Numbered from the stretch's first letter, positions 18,534 through 33,776 are shown. The stretch: 62,500 nt of DNA from Glandiceps talaboti (GCF_964340395.1 NC_135561.1:1405001-1467500); one strand, 5' to 3'. The notes: generated by a model from the sequence alone, not told the origin. Program-made: numbers and translations.

Positions 18534-18539
18534 AGAGAC
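18466..18539 (-). tRNA. tRNA-Asn (GTT)
   Basis: Read on the minus strand, 74 nt fold into a full cloverleaf: acceptor GTCTCTG with CAGGGAC (one G-U), D stem GCGC/GCGC, anticodon stem TTCGG/CCGAA with loop CTGTTAA giving anticodon GTT, variable loop, and T stem GGTGG/CCACC around TTCAAGC. A-box and B-box promoter sequences are inside the gene. No intron and no encoded CCA, as expected for a eukaryotic nuclear tRNA gene. A TTTT run starts 8 bases after the 3' end. It delivers asparagine to AAC/AAT codons. Confidence 0.96.
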
Positions 18540-18883
18540 TACATGTCATGCTTACAAAACAAACATAATAAGTGGAATCGGACTGGTATTTATATGTGTT
18601 GCACGTGTACGATAATCTGATGGTGTGCAAACTTTGGAATTTGACCTATTGTATGTCTAGCCGACTGCTACGAAGATAATCTTCCTACTGATATAAAAGC
18701 AAAATAATACAGTTATGTAAAAAAAGACAATTGACCCGCGAACCACATAACAATTTGTTAAGCCGACAGTGATATAACCTGTAATGTCTATTGGTACTAA
18801 AACAAATCTTTAACGGATAGATTCACAAGAACATTCTTAGATGAAACGTTTGTGGCTTTGTTATCAGATCAGAAGTAGTTACC

Positions 18884-18909
18884 AATCTGTCTGTCTGTCT
18901 GTCTGTCTG

Positions 18910-18994
<85 letters not shown>
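18884..18994. repeat. (TCTG)n microsatellite
   Basis: About 27 TCTG units with one GTG interruption, 3' of the P450 gene. Confidence 0.97.
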
Positions 18995-20862
18995 GGTCTT
19001 TGAGGTGACCCACTGTTGTTGTACGTACAGCTATGGACATCTTTTAATGAATACGTCTTAATTGTGCCCTATTGTGAAAACTTATCCCTCAAGCTGTTTT
19101 AAAAACTGAATCATTCATTGGACATCTCGCATCTCCATCATCAGGTTTTCAAACGATCTAAAAAGATTCCAACAATTCGTTAATGTGATGGCAGCTATTT
19201 TTTCTTGCTGGTACCCACAAACAATCACATTTCTTTCATAGCTATATAGTGGTTATTGGTATTTAAAAAAAATACGCAGAATAGATTAAGGCCAAACTGA
19301 TTATGTTAATCACTTCTTTACGCAGAATAGACAAAGAAACCCCCTAAGCTGCAATCGCACACCACTAATTAATATACATTGTATTGATTCTGAAATATTG
19401 ATATGTAAATTTGCTGTTTGTCATCATAAATGGTTGTTTCATTTCCGGCCACGACTGCCAGCAACTCCAAACCACTGTGACAGTAGAACAATTACTTGGC
19501 TGTCTGTCATCCCTTAGTGTGTTTGCTGACGTAATGATCACCAGACTCTGTCATCAGCCTTATTATTCATAGAACGACAGTTTCTTTTTATATTTTTAGG
19601 TATTTGCAATTAATAACCTCTTTATGTTTATGTGAACTTTATACAAAGAATAAAAAAAAAGTCCAATGTGCACTTTACATCGAAGAGTTCAATACATAGT
19701 GTGGCATTTTCAGCTAGAAAACATGTACAGATGTATAAATGTGGTGCCGGGAAGATGGAAAATCTCTATAAAAATAACACTACCGTTGTAATAAGTTTAT
19801 GGCTATTCAGATTTCACTGTCAAGTCTGTTGACCTTGTAGTTTTAAAAATGTGATCACACCCGATCGAAAAAGTATACCAGTACCTTGTTACAGTAATTG
19901 CCGCCCTCTAGTGGTAGGTATAGTAACAGCACTAGTGGCGCTACAATTTTTAATATTCCAAAGCAGTGGATGAAGATTGTAGTTATTGGCTAGTTTATCT
20001 TTGCCATATCTTTAAGAGAGGACGAGAGAAGGCGAGAGAAAACAATGACAATAATGTTACTTTATTATACATTTCATAACGAATTCAAGGTGTGCAGTCC
20101 ACAGACAGAAAGTCAAAGTTTGGTAGGGTTGACGTGAAGTAGGACACATACGGAGACGTGTGTGATGTATCTGACTTGCAAACTACTTTGAGTACTGTAG
20201 TAAATCACTACAAATACTGGGCATAGGTATACACTTGTTTATACATGATTGTATATATTGTTCTAGTCTATCTGGCTATGATGGAAATACACTTAGACTG
20301 TCCTTAATACAGTAATTATGATTTATATTAGTAATTAAAGAAGTTCCCAATTTACTTTTATGTGTCTCACTTTCCTAGGAGGGCTGATTTACCTCTCAAG
20401 TTGCAAGTTACAAAATTAACAGATCACATGATGTAGGCTTAATGTCCCTCACGTGTTTGCGATAACCCTGACCCTTGACCTATTATAAATTTAAATAATG
20501 ATACAAGTTTGACTCTCATAAACTGTTAGCTCTTTTGAAACCAAGCCGCTGCAGGTCTTTATGAACTCCCCCCCCCCCGTCGCAATCTCTCTAGATAAAG
20601 AGTATATTTCTAACTATGGAACAGATCGATTACAATATCTTTACTACGGATAGACTTGTACGTTTTTCTCTAATGAATAGGTCTTGTCTGCAACTGTGTA
20701 TACATTAATTCACGTTCTTATTGTTTAGCTTTAAGATCTTATGGTTGCACGAAAAATAAACATATGCTGAGATTTTCCATTTAGACGTCACATTTGCACA
20801 TATTTTTAATTTTTCCCCTGTCGATCTGTGATTACGTCTGAAGCTTTACACCCCAAAAGTCG
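18995..20862. other. Intergenic AT-rich stretch; no gene seen
   Basis: About 1.9 kb with scattered stop codons in all frames. I found no splice-bounded exon, RNA gene or repeat array. A C run of ten bases at about 20569-20578 is the only low-complexity point. Confidence 0.5.
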
Positions 20863-21530
20863 TAATCGTTAGAACTTGCTGTAGGTTGTTATTGCACGAA
20901 TCGTTAAAACTGGCTGTAGGTTGTTATTGCACGAATCGTTAAAACTGGCTGTAGGTTGTTATTGCACGAATCGTTAAAACTGGCTGTAGGTTGTTATTGC
21001 ACGAATCGTTAAAACTGGCTGTAGGTTGTTTTTGCACGAATCGTTAGAACTGGCTGTAGGTTGTTATTGCACGAATCGTTAGAACTGGCTGTAGGTTGTT
21101 TTTGCACGAATCGTTAGAACTGGCTGTAGGTTGTTATTGCACGAATCGTTAAAACTGGCTGTAGGTTGTTATTGCACGAATCGTTAAAACTGGCTGTAGG
21201 TTGTTATTGCACGAATCGTTAAAACTGGCTGTAGGTTGTTATTGCACGAATCGTTAGAACTGGCTGTAGGTTGTTATTGCACGAATCGTTAGAACTGGCT
21301 GTAGGTTGTTTTTGCACGAATCGTTTGAACTGACTGTAGGTTGTTATTGCACGAATCGTTAGAACTGACTGTAGGTTGTTATTGCATGAATCGTTAGAAC
21401 TGACTGTAGGTTGTCCTTGTACGAATCGTTAGAACTGACTGTAGGTTGTTATTGCACGAATCGTTAGAACTGACTGTAGGTTGTCCTTGTACGAATCGTT
21501 AGAACTGACTGTAGGTTGTCCTTACACGAA
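20863..21530. repeat. 35-bp minisatellite, about 19 copies
   Basis: Units contain GCACGAATCGTTARAACTG followed by GCTGTAGGTTGTTATT, spaced exactly 35 bp in most of the array. Left copies have AAAAC, right copies GAACT and GACTG, and the last few have TTGTCCTTGT, so variants are ordered along the array. It ends abruptly at CCCCGGGCACG. Confidence 0.96.
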
Positions 21531-22320
21531 TCCCCGGGCACGAACCATGGCGGTTTCTTATCGAGATCTAGAGTTGTGGCGATTTGTGCGAAGTCAAAGT
21601 TTAGGTTGTCCAATGTCATGATTGATTATGAATGAGTACATTCTATGTCGTCATCAAAGTGAGAAAATGGCGGGAGAAAGTGTTCCAAAGTATGCTAAAC
21701 AAGATAGATGGAACTTTCTAGGGAGTGAAATAAGCAATTAAGCCAAAGATGGTCTGCCCTATCAAGTTCTCGTTTTAAATCAAACGAAACGAGAGAATGT
21801 GTATTGATTTCGTTTGAGTATGCTTCTTGTAAGATATAAAAACTAATTTAAGCAACTTTTTACTGAAAGATCGTGACCGCTATCCAGAGTGAGTTGACAT
21901 TTCATTAATAAATGTAAATACTCATAAAGTAAAATTTACAATTTGTAATTTTTTGCCATGTCTCTATGAAAGTAAAAGGCGGGTGTTCTTTTAATATCAC
22001 CGTTGGTGCCCGCCATCCACGTGATTAGATTAAAGAATTTGATTGGCTGACAAACACTATCGAATTCTGAACATGCGCAATTGAGCTGGACTCGCAGAAG
22101 GTTACATAAATACGGTTACCGTATATTTTACGCGTCTGAAGTTCACACATTTGCCTCCGTTTTACTACTCGATGTTGGTGTATTTAATGGCTGACGCAGT
22201 TTCATGTAAACGAACTATTCAGTGTTGTCTCAGAAAAAGCACGTTTAAGTACTTTTTCTTAAACATAAAATTTGATGGTGTCAGCTTGAAGTACCTTTAG
22301 AACTACTAAACAGACAAACC
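21531..22320. other. Unique sequence between two minisatellites, promoter-like at 22010-22170
   Basis: About 790 bp of non-repetitive DNA lie between the 35-bp and 44-bp arrays. Near 22040 are an ATTGG element (inverted CCAAT), then CATGCGCA (NRF1-like half site) and ATAAATA. A 42-codon open frame follows at 22172-22300. No homology was recognised, so no gene is called. Confidence 0.35.
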
Positions 22321-23399
22321 AGTGCCCTAGGAATAGTTATCTGTTGCAGCTAGGGTTCTAAATATGTGCCCTAGGAATAGTTATCTGTTGCACCCAGGGT
22401 TAGGAATAGTTATCTGTTGCACCCAGGGTTAGGAATAGTTATCTGTTGCAGCTAGGGTTCTAAATATGTGCCCTAGGAATAGTTATCTGTTGCAGCTAGG
22501 GTTCTAAATATGTGCCCTAGGAATAGTTATCTGTTGCAGCTAGGGTTCTAAATATGTGCCCTAGGAATAGTTATCTGTTGCAGCTAGGGTTCTAAATATG
22601 TGCCCTAGGAATAGTTATCTGTTGCACCCAGGGTTCTAAACATGTGCCCTAGGAATGGTTATCTGTTGCAGCTAGGGTTCTAATCATGTGCCCTAGGAAT
22701 AATTATCTGTTGCAGCTAGGGTTCTAAATATGTGCCCTAAGAATAGTTATCTGTTGCACCCAGGGTTCTAAACATGTGCCCTAAGAATAGTTATCTGTTG
22801 CACCCAGGGTTCTAATCATGTGCCCTAGGAATAATTATCTGTTGCAGCTAGGGTTCTAAATATGTGCCCTAGGAATGGTTATCTGTTGCAGCTAGGGTTC
22901 TAAACATGTGCCCTAGGAATAGTTATCTGTTGCAGCTAGGGTTCTAAATATGTGCCCTAGGAATGGTTATCTGTTGCAGCTAGGGTTCTAAACATGTGCC
23001 CTAGGAATAGTTATCTGTTGCACCCAGGGTTCTAAATATGTGCCCTAGGAATAGTTGTCTGTTGAAGCTCGGGTTCTAAATATGTGCCCTAGGAATAGTT
23101 ATCTATTGCAGCTAGAGTTCTATTCTAAAATTCTAAATATGTGCCCTAAGAATAGTTATCTGTTGCACCCAGGGTTCTAAATATGTGCCCTAGGAATAGT
23201 TATCTGTTGCAGCTAGGGTTCTAAATATGTGCCCTAGGAATAGTTATCTGTTGCAGCTAGGGTTCTAAATATGTGGCCTAGGAATGGTTATCTGTTGCAC
23301 CCAGGGTTCTAAACATGAGCCCTAGGAATAGTTGTCTGTTGCACATAGGGTTCTAAACATGTGCCCTAGAAATTGTTATCTGTTGCACCCAGGGTTCAT
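22321..23399. repeat. 44-bp minisatellite, about 24 copies in two subtypes
   Basis: The unit contains GTGCCCTAGGAATAGTTATC and GGGTTCTAAATAT. Copies fall into two subtypes at one site, CAGCTAGGG and CACCCAGGG, which alternate irregularly. Two shortened copies sit at about 22390-22440. Diverged copies occur at the right edge. Confidence 0.96.
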
Positions 23400-23780
23400 A
23401 AACCACATTAACGAATAATGCCAGTTTTTGTAATGGTATTTAAATATTTATTACATTATCTGTTATTGGTCAATCGAAGATTTTTCAATCCTAAAGACAT
23501 TATTTCTGCCAATGACAGGTTTTCAGTTATTGAGCTTTGAGTTTTCGCTACTTGTATCTATTAAGATTCTAAATTTTGTATTTTTACCAATTGGATAATG
23601 AAAATACTTAATTTAAACTCTTCTAATATAATGGTAATGCCAGTACATTTTTATGACATTACAATTGAGTTCTGGTAATGTTAGAACTGTTGATTGCACA
23701 GTAGGGAGTTCCTGTACATTTTTATACGTATGATATAAGTTATATCTATAATAGAAGGTTTGAGTTCAGTCAAGTGATGG
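23400..23780. other. Unique AT-rich spacer between two satellite arrays; no gene seen
   Basis: About 380 bp with no coding frame or RNA structure recognised. Confidence 0.5.
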
Positions 23781-26700
23781 TTTATAATCTGCCTATGTCT
23801 AACATTATCTATACATAGATCAGAATATTTGAGTATTACTTGCAGTGTTACAATGTGTCTATGTCTAACATTATCTATACATAGATCAGAATATTTGAGT
23901 ATTACTTGCAGTGTTACAATCTGTCTATGTCTAACATTATCTATACATAGATCAGAATATTTGAGTATTACTTGCAGTGTTACAATCTGTCTATGCCTAA
24001 CATTATCTATACGTAGATCAGAATATTTGAGTATTACTTGCAGTGTTACAATCTGTCATTGTCTAACATTATCTATACATAGATCAGAATATTTGAGTAT
24101 TACTTGCAGTGTTACAATCTGTCTATGTGTAACATTATCTATACGTAGATCAGAATATTTGAGTATTACTTGCAGTGTTACAATCTGTCATTGTCTAACA
24201 TTATCTATACATAGATCAGTATTACTTGCAGTGTTACAATCTGTCTATGCCTAACATTATCTATACATAGATCATAATATTTGAGTATTACTTGCAGTGT
24301 TACAATCTGTCTATGTCTGACATTATCTATACATAGATCAGTATTACTTGCAGTGTTACAATCTGTCTATGTCTAACATTATCTATACATAGATCAGAAT
24401 ATTTGAGTATTACTTGCAGTGTTACAATCTGTCTATGTCTAACATTATCTATACGTAGATCAGAATATTTGAGTATTACTTGCAGTGTTACAATCTGTCT
24501 ATGCCTAACATTATCTATACATGGATCAGTATTACTTGCAGTGTTACAATCTGTCTATGCCTAACATTATCTATACATAGATCATAATATTTGAGTATTA
24601 CTTGCAGTGTTACAATCTGTCATTGTCTAACATTATCTATACATAGATCAGAATATTTGAGTATTACTTGCAGTGTTACAATCTGTCTATGTGTAACATT
24701 ATCTATACGTAGATCAGAATATTTGAGTATTACTTGCAGTGTTACAATCTGTCATTGTCTAACATTATCTATACATAGATCAGTATTACTTGCAGTGTTA
24801 CAATCTGTCTATGCCTAACATTATCTATACATAGATCATAATATTTGAGTATTACTTGCAGTGTTACAATCTGTCTATGTCTGACATTATCTATACATAG
24901 ATCAGTATTACTTGCAGTGTTACAATCTGTCATTGTCTAACATTATCTATACATAGATCAGAATATTTGAGTATTACTTGCAGTTTTACAATCTGTCTAT
25001 GTCTAACATTATCTATACATAGATCAGAATATTTGAGTATTACTTGCAGTGTTACAATCTGTCTATGCCTAACATTATCTATACATGGATCAGTATTACT
25101 TGCAGTGTTACAATCTGTCTATGCCTAACATTATCTATACATAGATCATAATATTTGAGTATTACTTGCAGTGTTACAATCTGTCTATGTCTAACATTAT
25201 CTATACATAGATCATAATATTTGAGTATTACTTGCAGTGTTACAATCTGTCTATGTCTGACATTATCTATACATAGATCAGTATTACTTGCAGTGTTACA
25301 ATCTGTCTATGTCTAACATTATCTATACATAGATCAGAATATTTGAGTATTACTTGCAGTGTTACAATCTGTCTATGTCTGACATTATCTATACATAGAT
25401 CAGTATTACTTGCAGTGTTACAATCTGTCTATGTCTAACATTATCTATACGTAGATCAGAATATTTGAGTATTACTTGCAGTGTTACAATCTGTCTGTGT
25501 CTGACATTATCTATACATAGATCAGTATTACTTGCAGTGTTACAATCTGTCATTGTCTAACATTATCTATACATAGATCAGAATATTTGAGTATTACTTG
25601 CAGTGTTACAATGTGTCTATGTCTAACATTATCTATACATAGATCAGAATATTTGAGTATTACTTGCAGTGTTACAATCTGTCTATGTCTAACATTATCT
25701 ATACGTAGATCAGAATATTTGAGTATTACTTGCAGTGTTACAATGTGTCTATGTCTAACATTATCTATACATAGATCAGAATATTTGAGTATTACTTGCA
25801 GTGTTACAATCTGTCTATGTCTAACATTATCTATACGTAGATCAGAATATTTGAGTATTACTTGCAGTGTTACAATCTGTCTATGTGTAACATTATCTAT
25901 ACGTAGATCAGAATATTTGAGTATTACTTGCAGTGTTACAATCTGTCTATGTCTGACATTATCTATACATAGATCAGTATTACTTGCAGTGTTACAATCT
26001 GTCTATGTCTAACATTATCTATACGTAGATCAGAATATTTGAGTATTACTTGCAGTGTTACAATCTGTCTATGTGTAACATTATCTATACGTAGATCAGA
26101 ATATTTGAGTATTACTTGCAGTGTTACAATCTGTCTATGTCTAACATTATCTATACATGGATCATAATTATAATATTTGAGTATTACTTGCAGTGTTACA
26201 ATCTGTCTATGCCTAATATTATCTATACATAGATCAGTATTACTTGCAGTGTTACAATCTGTCTATGTGTAACATTATCTATACATGGATCATAATATTT
26301 GAGTATTACTTGCAGTGTTACAATCTGTCTATGTCTAACATTATCTATACATAGATCATAATATTTGAGTATTACTTGCAGTGTTACAATCTGTCTATGT
26401 CTGACATTATCTATACATAGATCAGTATTACTTGCAGTGTTACAATCTGTCTATGTCTAACATTATCTATACATAGATCAGAATATTTGAGTATTACTTG
26501 CAGTGTTACAATCTGTCTATGTCTGACATTATCTATACATAGATCAGTATTACTTGCAGTGTTACAATCTGTCTATGTCTAACATTATCTATACGTAGAT
26601 CAGAATATTTGAGTATTACTTGCAGTGTTACAATCTGTCTGTGTCTGACATTATCTATACATAGATCAGTATTACTTGCAGTGTTACAATCTGTCATTGT

Positions 26701-28630
26701 CTAACATTATCTATACATAGATCAGAATATTTGAGTATTACTTGCAGTGTTACAATGTGTCTATGTCTAACATTATCTATACATAGATCAGAATATTTGA
26801 GTATTACTTGCAGTGTTACAATCTGTCTATGTCTAACATTATCTATACGTAGATCAGAATATTTGAGTATTACTTGCAGTGTTACAATGTGTCTATGTCT
26901 AACATTATCTATACATAGATCAGAATATTTGAGTATTACTTGCAGTGTTACAATCTGTCTATGTCTAACATTATCTATACGTAGATCAGAATATTTGAGT
27001 ATTACTTGCAGTGTTACAATCTGTCTATGTGTAACATTATCTATACGTAGATCAGAATATTTGAGTATTACTTGCAGTGTTACAATCTGTCTATGTCTGA
27101 CATTATCTATACATAGATCAGTATTACTTGCAGTGTTACAATCTGTCTATGTCTAACATTATCTATACGTAGATCAGAATATTTGAGTATTACTTGCAGT
27201 GTTACAATCTGTCTATGTGTAACATTATCTATACGTAGATCAGAATATTTGAGTATTACTTGCAGTGTTACAATCTGTCTATGTCTAACATTATCTATAC
27301 ATGGATCATAATTATAATATTTGAGTATTACTTGCAGTGTTACAATCTGTCTATGCCTAACATTATCTATACATAGATCAGTATTACTTGCAGTGTTACA
27401 ATCTGTCTATGTGTAACATTATCTATACATGGATCATAATATTTGAGTATTACTTGCAGTGTTACAATCTGTCTATGCCTAACATTATCTATACATAGAT
27501 CAGTATTACTTGCAGTGTTACAATCTGTCTATGTCTAACATTATCTATACATAGATCAGAATATTTGAGTATTACTTGCAGTGTTACAATCTGTCATTGT
27601 CTAACATTATCTCTACATAGATCAGAATATTTGAGTATTACTTGCAGTGTTACAATCTGTCATTGTCTAACATTATCTATACATAGATCAGAATATTTGA
27701 GTATTACTTGCAGTGTTACAATCTGTCTATGTATAACATTATCTATACGTAGATTAGAATATTTGAGTATTTTTGAAGTGTTACAATCTGTCTATGTCTA
27801 ACATTATCTATACGTAGATCAGAATATTTGAGTATTACTTGCAGTGTTACAATCTGTCTATGTCTGACATTATCTATACATAGATCAGTATTACTTGCAG
27901 TGTTACAATCTGTCTATGTCTAACATTATCTATACGTAGATCAGAATATTTGAGTATTACTTGCAGTGTTACAATCTGTCTATGTCTGACATTATCTATA
28001 CATAGATCAGTATTACTTGCAGTGTTACAATCTGTCTATGTCTAACATTATCTATACATAGATCAGAATATTTGAGTATTACTTGCAGTGTTACAATCTG
28101 TCTATGTATAACATTATCTATACGTAGATCAGAATATTTGAGTATTACTTGCAGTGTTACAATCTGTCTATGTCTGACATTATCTATACATAGATCAGTA
28201 TTACTTGCAGTGTTACAATCTGTCTATGTATAACATTATCTATACGTAGATCAGAATATTTGAGTATTACTTGCAGTGTTACAATCTGTCTATGTCTGAC
28301 ATTATCTATACATAGATCAGTATTACTTGCAGTGTTACAATCTGTCATTGTCTAACATTATCTATACATAGATCAGAATATTTGAGTATTACTTGCAGTG
28401 TTACAATCTGTCTATGTCTAACATTATCTATACATAGATCAGTATTACTTGCAGTGTTACAATCTGTCTATGTCTAACATTATCTATACGTAGATCAGAA
28501 TATTTGAGTATTACTTGCAGTGTTACAATCTGTCATTGTCTAACATTATCTATACGTAGATCAGAATATTTGAGTATTACTTGCAGTGTTACAATCTGTC
28601 ATTGTCTAACATTATCTATACATAGATCAG
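23781..28630. repeat. 66/56-bp satellite array with higher-order repeat, about 4.85 kb
   Basis: The long unit is 66 bp (it contains ATCAGAATATTTGAGTATTA and CTAACATTATCTATACATAG). A short 56-bp subtype lacks ten bases between ATCAG and TATTACTTG. Units carry the near-palindrome ATCTATACATAGAT or the variant ATCTATACGTAGAT. The stretch 25145-26288 is repeated at 26289-27430 with very few differences (offset 1144 bp). The sum 13 x 66 + 5 x 56 + 6 equals 1144, and both copies share the 6-base insertion AATTAT near 26166 and 27310. Open frames of 22-residue repeats exist only because 66 is divisible by 3. Confidence 0.97.
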
Positions 28631-30260
<1,630 letters not shown>

Positions 30261-30371
30261 TCATATAGATGTCTTATATGTCAATTAATACACCATAATA
30301 TATATATATAAACTATTACGCTCTGCCACTGCGGTATAGAGCACTGTCTTAGTAGATTGATACTCACCGAG

Positions 30372-30374
<3 letters not shown>

Positions 30375-30459
<85 letters not shown>
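30375..30459. repeat. (TA)n microsatellite
   Basis: About 42 TA units, directly left of a foldback element. Confidence 0.97.
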
Positions 30460-30461
<2 letters not shown>

Positions 30462-30471
30462 GTGTGTATAT

Positions 30472-30920
30472 ACTTAATCAAAAGAATAAGGATGTTATGT
30501 TAAGTCGTTACTCAGAGTTTCACACTTCTTGCGTGTAGATATTGCGTAACAAGATGGTCGGACTAAAATATGCCTTACGGAGGTTTACTTCTATAGTTGG
30601 CGAGGGGAATATTTAGTTTCATGGCGACATCTCGAGACTAAATCAGATTTCTTGTTCAGTAGCAAGGTCTTTTCAGCATTGATTATATATAGTTTCTCAG
30701 TTAAACAGAGATTACAACGTTTCGTCCCGTTTGTGTAAGCAGCTGATCATGATTGGGTGATGATATCGCACTCAGTTTTATATTGCGCAATATATACACA
30801 AACATTTAAGTGTATATATAGACCTTGACAATCCCACTTTTATCAGTCACCCGATGATCACTGGGGACGCGTGAAACTCTGAGTAACGACTTATAACATC
30901 CTTATTCTTTTGAATTAAGT
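30472..30920. mobile_element. Foldback element with ~50-bp terminal inverted repeats
   Basis: The left arm 30472-30532 (ACTTAATCAAAAGAATAAGG ... GTTACTCAGAGTTTCAC) is matched in reverse by 30871-30920, with only two small gaps. The 340-bp interior has no coding frame and includes ACAACGTTTCGTC. Such a structure fits a MITE or foldback element without its own transposase. A short direct repeat, CTATTACGCTCTGCCACT (30312) and CTATAATGCTCTGCTACT (30921), lies outside the arms and the left TA microsatellite. Confidence 0.65.
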
Positions 30921-33360
30921 CTATAATGCTCTGCTACTTATATTGCATCGATCCAAAATGTCACATACTATTTCTGATTGGGTTGTGTTAAACGATAGCT
31001 TTAGTGTTAATTATAGAAAAACAGTAACTTGAGAGGATGAAATAGTCCAACAGTCCAAATCTGACCTATGACCTTTCTCATAACTCTTGACCTCTATCAA
31101 CCACTAAATTCAACAAATGCGTTATTTATGTCTTTTCTCTCCTCCAATACCAGATCCAGCGATATCGTAAAAAAAACAACCATACCCTGGACTAGTTAGT
31201 AAATCATATGTCCATTTTTCATAATATTTGGGATGATACTATAGGATTTATGTCAATTTTCCAAAAATCAGTCAAATATTCTGTTAGAGTCACACAGTAG
31301 AGCATCAATTTACAAGTGTGTGTGGACGCCTTAGTTTAAGGCGGAACAAAGTTAGGATCGGAGACGAATTGTTGATGATGGAACTGTAAGAACAACCGAG
31401 GAGATGGATAACTGAGCAGCGGGATGGATATTATTGAGCCCACAGCGGGAGTGAGTATATGCATAGATCGGAAAGGGAACAATTCTATGGTGTTACGGAG
31501 CAACACATATTAAAACTAAACTATGAACACTAGTTCAATAAACTGGCTTCGGGGTGTATTGTCAGGTTTTGGGGCGTGTGAAAAAAGTTGAAGCTCATCA
31601 ACCCGTGTACATTTGGGTCAACATATGTCATGATATAAAATAGAGAAGGCACTTAATGAGTTGCTTCCGTTGATGCTCGTAAATAGTTGGTGTTTAGGTG
31701 GATTATATTGTTGTGATGTCATTTGTGCATCCAAATCCAGACATCTCTGTATTCATTTTTTAGCTAATGTTACGGTATCTCTCACAACGATAGACAGAAA
31801 ATGGTCAACATAACCTCCACTGACTGTAACTTGAGTATTTATGTATTTGATCACACAACCAACAATATACTTACTGAAAATTGTTAAAATACCAATAATT
31901 AGACACTGTACATGTTAATGAGAGATTGATTTTATCCATAAATAGTCCAGTAATATCTTGAAATCGTAATTTCATGGGTCCCTGATTTTTGGGTGCGGAC
32001 CCAAAAATCTATTTAATTTGATTTATTACTAGACTATACTACATGTACAGCTACACTAACATGTTTACGCACAGCTGATTTAGTACTGTCCAGGGTGTAA
32101 AGTAAAGTCATATCTTACGAAACAATTTCAAAACACGTTCCAGTGCAGCTTCAAAAACCAGAGTTTCAACCCAAAGTTATCTTATCAGTGAAGCCATGTG
32201 GATTGAAAGGTGATTTCTGTTAAAGAACCAACTTTTTCTACAGTTCTTCTAGACCTCTTTTAACCTAAATTTTGATAAATGAAATCGATTCTTCTGCTTT
32301 CTACGTCGTATACCTTCTTATTTATAAACTTCGATGCCCTCACCTCAAAGTATTATGATACAGTTGTATTGATTTACACTCGAGATTCCATTTGCACTAC
32401 TTGTTATGAATATACACTGGCTTTTGAAATTAGTCAGGAATGAAATGTATCTCTGTCTATGACGAAAACAAAAAGCCCTCCTGTCATCGTGAAAAACAAC
32501 GGGAGACTTTGATGGGTGTGGAAATCAGGGTTATCATAGCAATACACAATTGAACGATATTTGAACTGGAAACTGGGGAGAAGTGACCCACCATCATTCT
32601 TAAATTTACCCCTGCTATGAAAATAATAAGTAAAACAATATCAAGATCACGTATTTGTCTGGTGAGTAAACTTGGTTTCGTTTCCAAACATTGACTCACT
32701 GTCTTCAGTTCAGAATCACTCTACACTCTGTGTTGAAAGTATGCTGAAATACAATCTTTGTAACATCGCAAACTCAGAAATTCACTTGGAGTACGTCATA
32801 CACTGCGCCCTCTATTGATAAATCAGTATACATTCTATTAATGTTCATTATTAGTGTTGATGATAATTATTGATAATGGTAAATTGATTTGGGGTATTTT
32901 TTACAGTAGAGATTAAGTGTCCGTACCACACCACGTGCTCCAAGACATGTGTTGGTTATAGTTATCTGTGTACTAACTTTGTTTATAACATTGTCCTCAT
33001 GAAGTCTATTTCCCAGAATGCCTCACACCAGCGTAAAGCAGCTTTTAAGATCTCTTTCAGAGAGGTTGCACGACGCAGGGTTGATTAACACGTCTTTTCT
33101 GGGTACCCAAAGCATAAAGGATAGCAGCTAAGATAAAGCGAACTTCGCCTTGTTTCACCTCAATTTTAGTTAAATTAATTAAAGGATCGACAAAGAGTAG
33201 GTCATCTCACGGAATGAAAACTGTACGTGTCAAACTACACACATACTTTATGGAACATAGCTAGACCTTCAAGTTGTTCTAATCATGTAGGTTTCACGTG
33301 AACAGCTATTTAAATTATTTCAACCACTGCAGCAGTTAGGAATATCAACTACTATTGTAG
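30921..33360. other. Intergenic; no gene seen
   Basis: About 2.4 kb of non-repetitive AT-rich sequence. No exon, RNA gene or array was recognised on either strand. The 71-codon minus frame at 32484-32699 has no family features. Confidence 0.5.
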
Positions 33361-33362
33361 AA

Positions 33363-33629
<267 letters not shown>

Positions 33630-33776
33630 ACACTCACATTTATGACCAAATCAGTACTATCCAATTTAAAAAGTCGTCTATTCTATCAGGTTACCTTCAT
33701 AATTAATATTTATTAAAGTATGTTTCAGAAAGTAGAACAATGTAAAAGACTTTCCATATAAAAATTGAAAACCGAT

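Noticed and set aside
18411-18620. 69-codon frame including GLEPPTFRLTAERANRLRH
   Set aside because: It is simply the reverse strand of the tRNA-Asn gene, a well-known source of spurious proteins.
23829-27801. Open frames of 75-141 codons made of 22-residue repeats in the 66-bp satellite
   Set aside because: The unit length is divisible by three, so a stop-free frame persists without selection. Frames break wherever a 56-bp unit intervenes, and the first codon is not ATG.
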